Positions 8,217-18,561 of a DNA stretch of 64,000 nucleotides are shown in pieces. The stretch lies in the NCBI GenBank assembly GCA_001592805.2, contig CP051140.1, forward strand, positions 1,365,501 through 1,429,500, written 5' to 3'. Positions within the stretch are counted from its first letter, which is position 1; every line of letters starts with the position of its first letter. The translations under genes were made by a program, and so were the position numbers. The notes under the pieces are model-generated. The model was not told the origin of the DNA. It ran no database searches and saw only the letters and a program-made list of their open reading frames with translations. Source of the stretch: Peltaster fructicola (taxonomy: Eukaryota > Ascomycota > Dothideomycetes).

Positions 8217-11200
8217 ATGGACGAGTGCACACAACCAGTTAACACACAGGACATCTACGATCCTCGACGCATGGGCAGGAACAACTCCGGTCTAAATGTT
8301 GCTGACATCTCAGATGTGCTATGCATCCTCCACCCTGCCACGCCTGCTGCCTTTCGCATTGTTGCACATACGGCAGACCGTGCACCACAATACGTACTTC
8401 AAAATAATAGCTTTAGCGAGTACGAAGAGGCTGGAACTCAACAAAATGTCGAGGAAGCGGAGACATTCATCATTGGCAGCGACAAGCCTCATGCTATGGA
8501 TCTGGCTCTTCGCTTCTCTGCGAAGCTGCTTCGACCTGAGCTTGGCTTTGTCTTTGGCCGTAACCCTCTTCACTGCGACGTCGTGCTAGACGGCGATACC
8601 TCGAAGCGAATCAGCAATCTGCATTTCCGCATCTACATCAACAATCAAGGTGTGCTCATGCTCGAAGATGCATCGACCAACGGCACGATTGTGGACGAGC
8701 AAGTCTTGAATGGCAAACCTGAAGGCAAGAGGACTCCTGGCCCACCTGCACGCATGCTTCAGTCCGGCTCGATCATTCAAATCGTATCGCCAAAGCCAGA
8801 AGAGATCATCAAGTTCATCCTTCGAATCCCCAACCGCGAAGGCCACGAAGCGCAGTTTCAACAGAACTTTCATCTCTTCATGAGGAGGGTGACAGAAGCG
8901 CAGGTCATTGCCGACAAACGCTTCCAACAAGGTTATCCCAATTCTCGACTATTGTTTCCACCCTCCAAGCCATCGCCTTCGGGCAGCAATATCAGAGCAC
9001 CTGTCTCGAGCATACATTTCGGCATGCACTGGAGTGGCGGTGAAAAGTACAGCGTGGTCGGCAACATAGGTAAGGGTGCATTTGCGACTGTGTACCAGAT
9101 TGCCACAAAGACTGATGGTCAGCTGTTCGCCGCGAAAGAGCTCGACAAGAGGCGATGCATGAAGAACGGTGTCCTCGACCGCAAGGTCACAAACGAAATG
9201 CAGATTATGCAGACTGTCAACCATCCGAACATCGTTCAGTATATCGAATATCGGGATGTGGAACACTACCTGTACATTATCATGGAATTCGTACCAGGAG
9301 GCGATCTGCAACAGTATTTGGCGCAGCATGGCAGGTTAACGGAAGCTGTTGCAAAGAGGATGTCCTCACAAGTGCTCGAGGCACTAGATTACCTACACAT
9401 AAACAAGATCACGCATCGTGATATAAAGCCCGACAATATCCTACTGGCAGACACAGATCCTGATAACTTCACTATCAAGCTGTCGGATTTTGGCTTGTCG
9501 AAAGTTGTCGCTGACGATAAAGAGACCTTCTTGAAGACCTTCTGCGGTACGTTACTGTACTGTGCTCCAGAGGTGTTCCCACATTATGATCAGCACGTAG
9601 CTGGCAAAGGCAAGAAGCGCACCAGACGCAGCGCGCCCAGCCAGCCAACCAGGTCATATCACAGTTACAGTCAGTCGGTCGACATCTGGTCATTCGCTGC
9701 AGTCCTCTGGTATTCATTGTGCATGGAGCCACCCTTTGAAGGCGTCGCTGATACCACTGGCAAGGGCATGTTCGACAAGATTATGATGACACCACTAGAC
9801 ACGACAGCACTCATCAGAGCAGGCGTGTCGAACTCTGCGATTGAGTTGTTGATTGACATGCTGAACACTGATCCTTCTGCAAGACCAACACCAGCAATGT
9901 GCCTGCAACATCCATGGTTTGGCGGTAAGGGCATCAAGGCGACAACAACAACTGCCGGTCTCGGCGCTATAGCAGAGGAACACGAGAATGAGGCACCCGA
10001 TGTTGGTGGCTTGAGTCTTGGAGAGCAGCCGAGCCAGAGTAGCCAGCTGAGTATCAATTCTGCAGACTACAACTTCTTCGACCCTCGACAATCGAAGCGC
10101 TTCAAATCGGACGTCTTCGATTATCGCGAGCATGGGGCACCAATCGATTCTAGCCCGGAAGTGGTATTTGACCATATACCTATCGCGAACCAGGTGACGC
10201 CTGGTCCCGAGCAGGTACAGAAAGCAGCACCAAAGCTCTTTGGCGAGATCAGCCAATCTGGTCTTGTGCAGCTGGTCTCAGGAACTGTCAAAGACAAGAC
10301 GCAGAGCTTCAATTCTGAGGAGGAGGCACTCGCGTTGCAGCATAGTGATCCAAGGGTGCTGTCACAACGGTCCAAGACTAGCGCTTCCCCGAGTTTGCTG
10401 GGCGCAGAGTCATTAGTCAGGGAGCTCAAGATGCATTCTCCTCAAGGCTCGGGTGGCTCGCCTACAGCTGAGGTCAATGATCCTGCTACCCCTGAGGTTT
10501 CAAGAACAAAAGCGTCCGTCCACGACAGTGCTAGCGAGATTACGCCACGACCTCCGCAGCGGTTCAACCGACAGATCAGCATACCCTTCCCACCATCTCT
10601 CTACTGGGACTCTGCAGATCCTAGCACGCACAATAACGAATATGCATCGAAAGTGAGCGGCCACGATTTCACTCGACACCCTAGCATCATTTTCCCAATA
10701 AATAGCCGTAACAGTGGTTCAGCGACCGACAAGGATAATGAAGACGAATCGACGGACGGTGAACACCTCAATGGCATCGCACCAAACGCCTCGCAATTCG
10801 CCAAGCCTTCACCTCTTGTGGGCAAGCTCATCTCGACGGCCGATTCGTTCAAAGCCATCAATCTGACGTTGACTCGACGCAGAGAGGACTGGGGACGAGC
10901 GCCGTCGAACACACAGGTCTACGCTGATGGTCAAGACACTCGAATACCTAGGAGAGCAATCATAATCTGGTTCTTTGCAAGTGGCATCGAGAAGTTTGCT
11001 GAAGATGACGATGGCTGGACTGAGCTGCCTGACTTGCAAGCCACCATCATGACGGAGAAGCGTGGTGGTGTCCTCGTCAACGGTATTCACCTACCAAAAA
11101 ATGAGCCTGAGCGACACTTCTTTGGCAGGCTGTACACTGGTGACGAGATAGAAGTCTTCTCGAAGGATGGCGAAGTCATGAAGTTCATCTGTGAGTTCTT

Positions 11201-11333
11201 TCAGGGCATTGGCAGACAGTCTCGACCGCAGAATGTCCCACAATTTCATGTCGAGCTGGCACAGGACAAAACGCTGAGTCAGACAATGAGTAAAGCAAAA
11301 GAAGATAGCATTGCTGGTGCTGAACGTCCTTAG
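8217..11333 (+). CDS. mus-59/RAD53: Rad53/MUS-59-type checkpoint kinase with two FHA domains
   Basis: A single exon of 1038 residues. FHA1 is around 90-205, with the phosphothreonine-binding signature (FGRNPLHCDVVL at 113, ISNLHFRIY, DASTNGTIV near 154). The kinase is about 278-575: glycine loop GNIGKGAFATVY, ATP lysine in FAAKELDK, HRDIKPDN near 400, LSDFGLSK near 422 and GTLLYCAPEV. All catalytic residues are present. An extra basic loop (GKGKKRTRRSAPSQPT) sits between APE and DIW. The 580-920 stretch is a disordered linker with several SQ/TQ pairs. A second, weaker FHA-like fold follows at about 905-1000 (FGRLYTGDEIEVFSKDGE). FHA-kinase-FHA order is the Rad53 layout, a nuclear kinase activated by Mec1/ATR-type phosphorylation during replication stress. 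A second FHA kinase gene lies 7 kb downstream. Confidence 0.9.
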   Translation: MDECTQPVNTQDIYDPRRMGRNNSGLNVADISDVLCILHPATPAAFRIVAHTADRAPQYVLQNNSFSEYEEAGTQQNVEEAETFIIGSDKPHAMDLALRFSAKLLRPELGFVFGRNPLHCDVVLDGDTSKRISNLHFRIYINNQGVLMLEDASTNGTIVDEQVLNGKPEGKRTPGPPARMLQSGSIIQIVSPKPEEIIKFILRIPNREGHEAQFQQNFHLFMRRVTEAQVIADKRFQQGYPNSRLLFPPSKPSPSGSNIRAPVSSIHFGMHWSGGEKYSVVGNIGKGAFATVYQIATKTDGQLFAAKELDKRRCMKNGVLDRKVTNEMQIMQTVNHPNIVQYIEYRDVEHYLYIIMEFVPGGDLQQYLAQHGRLTEAVAKRMSSQVLEALDYLHINKITHRDIKPDNILLADTDPDNFTIKLSDFGLSKVVADDKETFLKTFCGTLLYCAPEVFPHYDQHVAGKGKKRTRRSAPSQPTRSYHSYSQSVDIWSFAAVLWYSLCMEPPFEGVADTTGKGMFDKIMMTPLDTTALIRAGVSNSAIELLIDMLNTDPSARPTPAMCLQHPWFGGKGIKATTTTAGLGAIAEEHENEAPDVGGLSLGEQPSQSSQLSINSADYNFFDPRQSKRFKSDVFDYREHGAPIDSSPEVVFDHIPIANQVTPGPEQVQKAAPKLFGEISQSGLVQLVSGTVKDKTQSFNSEEEALALQHSDPRVLSQRSKTSASPSLLGAESLVRELKMHSPQGSGGSPTAEVNDPATPEVSRTKASVHDSASEITPRPPQRFNRQISIPFPPSLYWDSADPSTHNNEYASKVSGHDFTRHPSIIFPINSRNSGSATDKDNEDESTDGEHLNGIAPNASQFAKPSPLVGKLISTADSFKAINLTLTRRREDWGRAPSNTQVYADGQDTRIPRRAIIIWFFASGIEKFAEDDDGWTELPDLQATIMTEKRGGVLVNGIHLPKNEPERHFFGRLYTGDEIEVFSKDGEVMKFICEFFQGIGRQSRPQNVPQFHVELAQDKTLSQTMSKAKEDSIAGAERP

Positions 11334-11366
11334 TGAGATGCATCAAGGAGTCTTGGAGTCCTGTAT

Positions 11367-11389
11367 ACACACACACACACACACACACA
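11367..11389. repeat. (AC)n microsatellite
   Basis: About 11.5 AC dinucleotides lie 33 bp after the stop of the FHA kinase, in the 180-bp gap where it converges on MGS1. Confidence 0.95.
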
Positions 11390-11512
11390 ACCAGAGGAGG
11401 AAGCTGAGCATTCTGATTGCGATGTATTATTCGGCAATATAATGACCATCGAATGCAACTGTGCTGTTGTTACATCATTATTGTATACTCGTCAAGTCGT
11501 GAGTTGTCATTA

Positions 11513-13219
11513 TCAGTCCCCGTCTGGACCGAGGTATTGATCCTGTTCGCTGAGAGCACTCAATCGTGCATCAAGCTCTTCAACCTCGGGATCGATCGAC
11601 TCACCAAGGTCACCACGAGGTAAGAAGGTTCGTCCTTCAAGCTTCTCAGGCAGATAGACTTGCACCACTCTGCCCTCCTTGTAGTCGGGGTTGTACTTGT
11701 ACTCTTTGCCATAGCCCAACTCTTTCATGAGACGTGTTGGAGCGTTGCGCAGGTGGGTAGGTACCGGGAGGCCTGCTTTGCCAGGCTCTTTCAGGGCAGC
11801 GTATGCTGCATTGAGCCCTCGATACGCCCGTACAGACTTGGGAGCTTCACAAAGGGCGACTGCACAGTGGGCCAAATTGATGCGGCATTCAGGCATGCCG
11901 ATCTTCTCGGCAGCGGTATAAGTGGCTGTGGCAAGGCTTAACATGCTGTTATCGGCCAGGCCGACGTCCTCGCTCGCGATGACAACCATCCGGCGAGCAA
12001 CGTACAGCGGGTCCTCGCCGGACTGCAGCATACGTGCGAGATAGTACAGTGCAGCATCGGCGTTTGAGCCTCGCACGGATTTATGAAACGCTGATATGGT
12101 GTCGTAGTGCTGATCTCCTGCACGATCGTAAACCAGTGTTTGAGTGAGCGCCTTCTTGATACCATCAGCCGTGGTGCCTGGTCGCCGGGACAGGTCAAGA
12201 GCCAAATCGAGCAAGTTGAGGCCGGTCCTTGCATCTCCATCTGCAAAGCTGGCTAGATAATGCAGCAGTGCGAAGTCGTCAAGTGCGAGCAGGTGAGTTG
12301 CGGATGGTGCGGAACCTAGCTCGGGACTTGCTGTTGGTGTAGAGGAAGCTCCTGTCTCATGCTCAAACGCTCTGCGCAGGATGCTGAAGATGTCGTCGTC
12401 CGTGAGCTTGGCCAAGGTGAAAGTTCGACATCTGCTGAGAAGTGCATTCACGACCTTGAAGCTCGGATTCTCAGTTGTGGCCCCAATGAGCACGACCTGT
12501 CCAGCCTCCACTGGCCCAAGGAAGACATCCTGCTGGCTCTTGCTGAATCGATGTATCTCGTCACAGAATATGATGGTCTTGCGGCCGGTGAGTCGCTGTT
12601 CGTTGCGTGCTTCTTCGAACAGCTTCTTACATTCTCCTACGCCGCTCGACGTGCTATTGATTTCGACGAATCTGGTCCCCGCAGTCTGCGCTATCAATCG
12701 AGCAATTGTGGTCTTGCCTGTGCCGGGTCCTCCCCACAGTATCATGGACGGCACGCGGTCCGTAACGATCAGGTTTCTCAGCACACCATCAGGTCCAACT
12801 AGCTCTTGTCCTGCCACTTCATCCAGAGTTTTGGGTCGCATACGCTCGGCCAATGGTGCATGAGTCGTCGTCTTTGCCCTCTTGACCGCGGGTGTGGTAG
12901 GCTTCGTGTCGATGTTGTCATCTTCTGCGACTCGTTTTACACTGGGAGACCCATTGAAAGACAAGGAGAGCCCAGCCCGTGATCTCTCGTTGGTGACATG
13001 ATTGGTGGGTTGCGAGGAAGCTGTTGTCCTCGGTGTTACTGTGAAGAAAGTCGATCGCTTCTTCTCTGTTGCTGGCTGCTCTGTCGTCGTCGTTGACGGC
13101 GGCGGCAATGCCGACAACGACGAGTCTTCTACGAGACTCTGACAACTCGAGTCGAGGTGTGAGTTGATGTTGTGTGGTTTGACGGCCTTGCTACAGATGG
13201 GACATGAGACAGTCGCCAT
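11513..13219 (-). CDS. MGS1: AAA+ ATPase Mgs1/WRNIP1
   Basis: A single exon of 568 residues, started at MATVSCPICSKAVKP; an upstream in-frame ATG (13330) adds 37 residues lacking any motif. An N-terminal UBZ4 ubiquitin-binding zinc finger is formed by C6, C9, H21 and C26. After a disordered linker comes PLAERMRPKTLDEVAGQELV and the clamp-loader-like AAA+ core: Walker A GGPGTGKTT (about 163), Walker B IIFCDEIHRF (about 216), sensor GATTENPSF, and the C-terminal MgsA/WRNIP1 domain (ASEDVGLADNSML; GMPECRINLAHCAVALCEAP). The family protects stalled forks, binds ubiquitinated PCNA and works with polymerase delta. It converges on the FHA kinase gene, a notable pairing of replication-stress functions. 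Confidence 0.95.
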   Translation of the reverse strand: MATVSCPICSKAVKPHNINSHLDSSCQSLVEDSSLSALPPPSTTTTEQPATEKKRSTFFTVTPRTTASSQPTNHVTNERSRAGLSLSFNGSPSVKRVAEDDNIDTKPTTPAVKRAKTTTHAPLAERMRPKTLDEVAGQELVGPDGVLRNLIVTDRVPSMILWGGPGTGKTTIARLIAQTAGTRFVEINSTSSGVGECKKLFEEARNEQRLTGRKTIIFCDEIHRFSKSQQDVFLGPVEAGQVVLIGATTENPSFKVVNALLSRCRTFTLAKLTDDDIFSILRRAFEHETGASSTPTASPELGSAPSATHLLALDDFALLHYLASFADGDARTGLNLLDLALDLSRRPGTTADGIKKALTQTLVYDRAGDQHYDTISAFHKSVRGSNADAALYYLARMLQSGEDPLYVARRMVVIASEDVGLADNSMLSLATATYTAAEKIGMPECRINLAHCAVALCEAPKSVRAYRGLNAAYAALKEPGKAGLPVPTHLRNAPTRLMKELGYGKEYKYNPDYKEGRVVQVYLPEKLEGRTFLPRGDLGESIDPEVEELDARLSALSEQDQYLGPDGD

Positions 13220-14183
13220 GTACATACACAAAATGCTGCGAAGGATGACGCGCTCGAACACGCGGGTTTGAGTCAGCGCGCGCCAAGCTATTCCGACGAA
13301 CGCGCTCACTCGAAAGCGTTGTCCAACCACAACACAATTGCATGAGTCGTTCGCTTCTGTCTGCTGAACTCAATTACTCACTACACTGCCACAGCCACAG
13401 CTAAAACAACCCCACACTCGTCGCACTGGATGCCGAGTCAGTCTTTCGAAAGCAGCGGGTACAGCGACCACTTCACGCCATCGACCGTACGAACACACAT
13501 CGCGCCCGAACAAGACCGAAACAGTCGAGACGGCAAGAAAAGCGTGTGTGATACAAGAGCGGCTGTGACGGAGCTACTGCCACCCATAGGCATGGCCTAT
13601 GAGTCAAGATGTCACCAATAGAGCAAGGCAGCAGCCTACACAATATGCATGTCAGGCATGATGGACTTGAGTGGTAAGCCCGGTAGTTGTGCATCAGACA
13701 GCTAACGACCTGCATCACATGCTAAACCTTGCACGATCCCGCCAGGCACATGCCTAGTGGACTACTTGCCAAGCCATGACATCCAACGACCGTCGATTTT
13801 CGCTCTTGTGCTTCGCAAAGACCACCCTGCAGACGATGGACAAGCAGAAGACGACAGACAGGTACCTGATACTTCCTGAGTCAATTCTATCTACTTCTGG
13901 ACTCTAAACTCGACCCAAAATGAGATCGGAAGGATTGTACAGATGCTACTGTCATGGTCTAGATGCAAGATCAGTCGTACTTCAGAGAAGAAAAAGTGGA
14001 TAACACAGTGCCGTCATGCACAACAGCTGCAAGGCTGGGTTGAGAAGTATTGTTCTTAAGGCCGTAGTATCATGTTGTCATGGTTGTTCTTGCTACAGGC
14101 TCTTTGGATGGGCTTTCTATAGCTTGTTGTGCAAACCGTTTGCAATCGTCCTGTCGTTCCAAAGCTTGGCGGAATTTTCTGAC
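13220..14183. other. Intergenic between MGS1 and FKBP12
   Basis: No coding frame with recognisable content. A 7-bp inverted repeat with a 3-bp spacer (cataggc-atg-gcctatg) lies at 13585-13601, and TGAGTCA and TGACTCA matches occur near 13877 and 14180; the latter is in the FKBP12 3' flank and probably incidental. Confidence 0.45.
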
Positions 14184-14774
14184 TCAAGCACGCTTCTCGT
14201 TGATTCCCTTGAGCTGAACATCACTGCACCCAGGTGTTAGCAGAGCCGCAGAGTGGAAACGATGGCATGAATACGTACAAGATGAGTGTAGCATTTGGTG
14301 GGATCAGTCCTGGAAATCCTCGCGCACCGTATGCGTAGTCGCTGTCGGGAGGGTTAGTAAACGACAGAGTAACAGCGCAGCTCTGCAGCGAATCGGACGA
14401 ACCCAGTGATTGTGAGAGTTGATTTCTCTCCGAGGGTCATGCCACCATCTTGAGAAAGGACACCTTCGTCCCAGCCTGTTGCTTGAGGTTAACATCGTAG
14501 TTCTTCAGGCGAAGCCTTGCGCCATACCCTTGATGACCTGACCCACGCCGATTCTAGTAGAGAAGTCGCCGCGACCGACTGATGAATCGAACCTGGCGAG
14601 AAGTCAACTCCATGCGATGATGTAGATGTTGCGGCAGTCCACTCACTGCTTGCCCTTGTGATTCGGGGCATTCGCATCGTAGAGGCTGCCGGTGTACTCC
14701 ATCAGAATGCTGTCTCCCGCCTTTGGCTTGTCGACACCGTTGCCTGGTGTGATGATCTGCTTTGTGACACCCAT
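14184..14774 (-). CDS. FPR1: FKBP12-type peptidyl-prolyl isomerase
   Basis: Five short exons on the minus strand: 14774-14647, 14592-14528, 14475-14403, 14341-14279 and 14223-14184. The introns are 54, 52, 61 and 55 bp, all GT-AG and all in frame. The 122-residue product matches FKBP12 end to end: MGVTKQIITPGNGVDKPK, MEYTGSLYDAN, FDSSVGRGDF, GQVIKGWDEGV, DYAYGARGFPGLIPP and ATLIFDVQL. The aromatic pocket residues that bind proline, FK506 and rapamycin (Tyr of EYTG, Phe of FDSS, Trp of GWDEG, Tyr of DYAYG, Phe of IFDV) are all present. It is a cytosolic cis-trans isomerase and the receptor through which FK506 inhibits calcineurin and rapamycin inhibits TOR. The only small expansion is DANAPNHKGKQ before FDSS. 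Confidence 0.97.
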
Positions 14775-15392
14775 GGTTGCTTGTCGATGAAAGTGAGGCT
14801 GCGTAGGTTTCGAGAAGAGATGTCGAGAGAAGGTGAAGTAGAAGGAAGGGTAGGCGCAGATAGATCTGAAGCTATGTGCTGACGTTCTTGTCGAATTTTG
14901 GCACCCGTTAGTGCCTCTAGGCTGTCTACTTATCTTCGCCTGATCATCGCTTGCGATGCACAAGTTTGTGAATCATTCCTTCGAGAGACACCGGCACCGC
15001 AGTTCCTAGTGTAACTATGACAAGGGGATCAAGACATTCGTACGTATACTAGCCATGAGTATCGCCGTTCTGTCTGAAACATGCCACTAGGCAGCACATC
15101 CCATCCCAGTGGGCGCTACTAGAGACAATGCTGCCGCGGTTGGGTGCGCGGATAAGTACCCAATCTATATGCCTGACAGCCAAGGGATACATATGCCTTC
15201 AGTATCAAGATCCCCGGTCGGCAAAGTATCAAATGCCAACAGTTTCTCATCTTGAAGTGGAGCCTTGATAGCCTTTCATCTGCTCGCAGTTCAGAGAAAG
15301 CTTGGATGTGGCAAGTGGCCGAACTCGCCGATGAGAGGAATCCCAGCAGCAGCAGCAGGACAATCAACGGACAGTAAAGCAGTAATAGTAGT

Positions 15393-15408
15393 AGTAGCAG
15401 CTGCTACT
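15393..15408. repeat. Perfect 16-bp palindrome in trinucleotide tract
   Basis: agtagcag/ctgctact is perfectly self-complementary and sits where a TAG/GTA-type tract turns into CTG repeats; CAGCAG runs also occur at about 15345-15358. This is probably slippage-derived simple sequence. Confidence 0.8.
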
Positions 15409-16973
15409 GCTGCAAAGCGAGCAGGGCGTGGTCGTTGATTCGAGGGAGCTCAGGTCTAGCAGGTATCGCAGTCATCCAATGACAAGAGGTCGCTGTACCA
15501 AAGTCAACTTCGGAAGCGATCTCAATAAGCACCAGGTCTTGACACACTGGTGGATGTGGGTCACATAGCTTTGTGCCCATTTCGTCTCATGTGTGGAACA
15601 CACATACTCAGACCCGTGGGCTGTACCACCAAAAGCACGAGGAGAAGTAGAGGGAAGAGGTGAGGTTCCTTGTCACTGGCTTTGACCGTTGTACTTTCAA
15701 TTACCGGTCGCTTGACACGATATACCCGGTCCATCGGTTAAAATTTGAGCAGTGCACTGAGCAAAGGAATGCCTTACCTGTCGATCAATCGCTGTGGCTT
15801 GTACGATCATGGCCCTTCCCTTGCCTTGACTTTTTTATTTTCACAAGCCTATCCATGCAGGTATGTGAACCCTACTCAGCAGGATTTTCTTTCACAAGCA
15901 CAGAGCTCAAGCAGGATGCGTATCGATAGAAAAGAAGTCCTGCAGGGTTGTCAAGTAGAAGCACGCAATGCTGGACAGTGCCTAACCTCGGCAGGCTGAC
16001 CAAGACACAGCGGGCGGCGGGCAACGGACAGCGATATGAGGGAATTCCACCGGTCATCCATCCGTCTGTCATCATGATGATGCTATTCCCTGGCTGTTTC
16101 TGAATCTCGCAAAGATGTGGCGGCACCCCGAGTCAGCGTAGAGTTTGCACCGGCTGAAACATGACAGTCGGGGCCAAAGGTCTTTGCGTCGAGGTGTGCA
16201 CAGCACAAGTTCTGGCTGCCCGGTCGGCTCCTGGTCACCTCGCCCTATCAGTCTACTGATCGTGCCTTCGACACCTCTAGCTTCTGGTAGCGACACTGCA
16301 GAAGCGGCTGCGGCCAGGATTGATCTCGTAGTAAACGCGAGTCTCGTCTCGATACGAGCTCGCCATCTACGGTACTTTTTTGAACGTCGATTATTATACT
16401 CTACTGGTGGCAGTAGTGACATGTGGTAAGGTTCCTCCATTGGATCCATCGAGATCACACGGATGATGTACTATGCGCAATGCATGCTGCAAGAAGTCAA
16501 AGGGCATGACTCGCTCGGCCTGCAGTGTTCTGGCTTTTCGTACAATCTGCTGTCGTGAACGCTGCATGTACCCAAGTACCTATGCCTATTCCCTGGGGCC
16601 AGGCTCTGATAGTCGTCTGTAACGCCGATCTGCCATGCTTTTCGAATGCAGGTACCGTCGTCGTACGAGTCAGATTGCATGTTGTAGCCCGGGGTCACCA
16701 GATGGCGGGTGATATATTCGACTTGTTATTGCTCATTAAAACACTGCAAGACATACCTTGCCGACAGGTGTCGAGCATGCAACAGCCGACAGTGATATGC
16801 AAGACTATGCACTTGCTTTTGCGTTAGGTTCAGAGTGGTACAGCCGACACTCGGAGGATCTGTCGTTCTGCATGATCAGCTAAGAATATGCACATAGAGA
16901 TGGTCGACCTGGACTGTGTAGGCACGAGTCGCCAGGCGCATCGTGATGTGATTGGCCCACCATCTCGACAAGG

Positions 16974-16997
16974 TGATGCCTGTCCTGACAGGCATCA
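16974..16997. repeat. 24-bp inverted repeat, 11-bp arms, 2-bp spacer
   Basis: tgatgcctgtc-ct-gacaggcatca has perfect 11-bp arms. It lies 53 bp past the HIS2 stop codon, where it could form a cruciform or a 3'-UTR hairpin, or serve as a dimer-binding site. No T-run follows it on the HIS2 strand, so it is not a classical terminator. Confidence 0.85.
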
Positions 16998-17049
16998 ATA
17001 GCATTGTCGAAGTGCTGCTCATTCTCAGGGTTGAGGTTTCGTATCAGGC

Positions 17050-18042
17050 TTAGTTGTTTGGCAGCCCACGGACAACATCTTCGATCGACACTGTCTTCCA
17101 GAACAAATGTGGGAAGCCCGGGAGTGGTGATAAGCCGTGATCTGTGCTCGATCTTACAACATGGCAGAGATGTGTGATGCCTGCCTCTCTAGCCTTGGCA
17201 AGTGTTGGACTGAAGTTTAAGCCAACATGAACTATGCCATGGCTATCGTCTGATAACGTGAAACGGCCACCCATGGCATGGAACTCCTAGACGACAACCG
17301 CGTTAGTGCAGGTCCGCCGTGGGCTGTATCCACGCCAGGTGGCAGAACTTACTCGACAGATCTCCGTCTTGGGATATGGCTCACTCATGCCCTTGCGGAT
17401 ACTGCTCGAATTGAGCTCAAGGACTCCGCCGTAGTCGGCAATGTATCTCAGGTTTCGGATGATCCTAGACCATGTTTCAGGCCAGGTCTTGAAACTTCGC
17501 TCGGCATCATCACTCTTCAATCTAATCAAATCCATGTGGCCGATGATGGGAGGCTTCAGCGCTTGAAGCATCCGCAGCTGCTCGTCGAAGTAGTCGTCGT
17601 ATAGCTGCTCATCCCGGCCACCACTAACGTTTCGAGCGCGATGGTACATGTCAGCGTCGTAGTCGATCGGAATGGTGTGCATATGGTGGATCGAGCCAAC
17701 GAACATATCGACTGGGTACCTTGCGAGAAGACCTTGGATGATGCCTAGAGACGAATGTCGGATCCATTCACCCTCAAAGCCAATGAACAGAGCGATTTGT
17801 TGCTCGTATTTCTTCTTCAGCCGATGTGCCTCGTTGTAGAAGTCATCGAAGAGTTGAGCAAGACTGGTCTCGGTATGTACGTCCGTCTCCTCAGGATAGA
17901 AGTCGATGATCTCTCGCGGAATATGCTCGGTCATGCAGAAAGTATGCATGCCTTTCGATATGGCATTCTGGACCACCTCTTCCAAAGTATTGGCTGCATG
18001 ACCACAGAACTGACCAGAGTGCGAGTGATGAGAGAATGTCAT
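17050..18042 (-). CDS. HIS2: Histidinol-phosphatase (PHP family)
   Basis: Two exons (18042-17353 and 17286-17050) flank a 66-bp intron (GTAAGT, CACTAAC, GTCTAG), which joins EICR to EFHAMGGRFTLSDDSHG. The product is 308 residues. The PHP metal-binding signature opens the protein (HHSHSGQFCGHA at 5-16). It continues with CMTEHIPRE, IGFEGEWIR, GSIHHMHTIPID, IGHMDLIRL and SDDSHG near the C-terminus, which supply the His/Asp/Glu metal ligands of the trinuclear site. It removes phosphate from L-histidinol phosphate, the penultimate stage of histidine synthesis. The start at MTFSHHSHSG agrees with the family; an upstream in-frame ATG adds 36 unrelated residues. It is divergent from the second FHA kinase gene over 519 bp. 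Confidence 0.95.
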
Positions 18043-18561
18043 TTTCCTGTACAGTATTGACAGGTTATGCCTGTTATTGTTTGAGTAAGCGCTCCCAGAG
18101 AGAGACTGGTGAAGCTCGCGCCTCAATGACGCAAAAGGCTGGTTGACCAATATCAGCAGGTAGCTGTGCAGTCAACCTCGCATGATCGCAACGAGCGTAG
18201 TGGTAGCAACATCAGCAAGGTGAGGAACAAGTGCGAATGATCGTGGACACTGGGATGATCAGCAGATGCTATGTCTCATGATGTGTCGTCGAGGCGCACT
18301 CGTGGGCCAGATCTTGAGAACTTGACGCAGGGTCGGCGTGCGAGCTTCCAACTGCCGAACGCCCAGCTCTATTGCAACAACGTACAACATCATCTGCACA
18401 TACAATCAGGATCGCAGCACTTCCGTTCTGCGCTCAGTGGTCTTCTCGTCTGAGATTGCGGGTATCGAGACGCGCTCGACTGTGGTTTCACGCCTGCACC
18501 GAATCGAGTCCTTGTCGTCATCGTCATCGTTGCGAGGCTCGAGCCCTCGGACAGCAGCGTA
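18043..18561. other. Divergent promoter region HIS2 / Chk2-type kinase
   Basis: 519 bp between two start codons. Open frames here are short and arginine-rich shadows. I found no TGACTCA element, so general amino-acid control of HIS2 is not evident from this side. Confidence 0.5.

Larger units (their letters stand above)
14775..17049. other. 2.3-kb intergenic stretch without a supported gene
   Basis: Only short, featureless frames occur on either strand. It holds a trinucleotide-rich tract with a 16-bp palindrome (15393-15408) and a 24-bp palindrome near the HIS2 3' end (16974-16997). I see no tRNA boxes, terminal repeats or transposase remnants. Confidence 0.5.
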
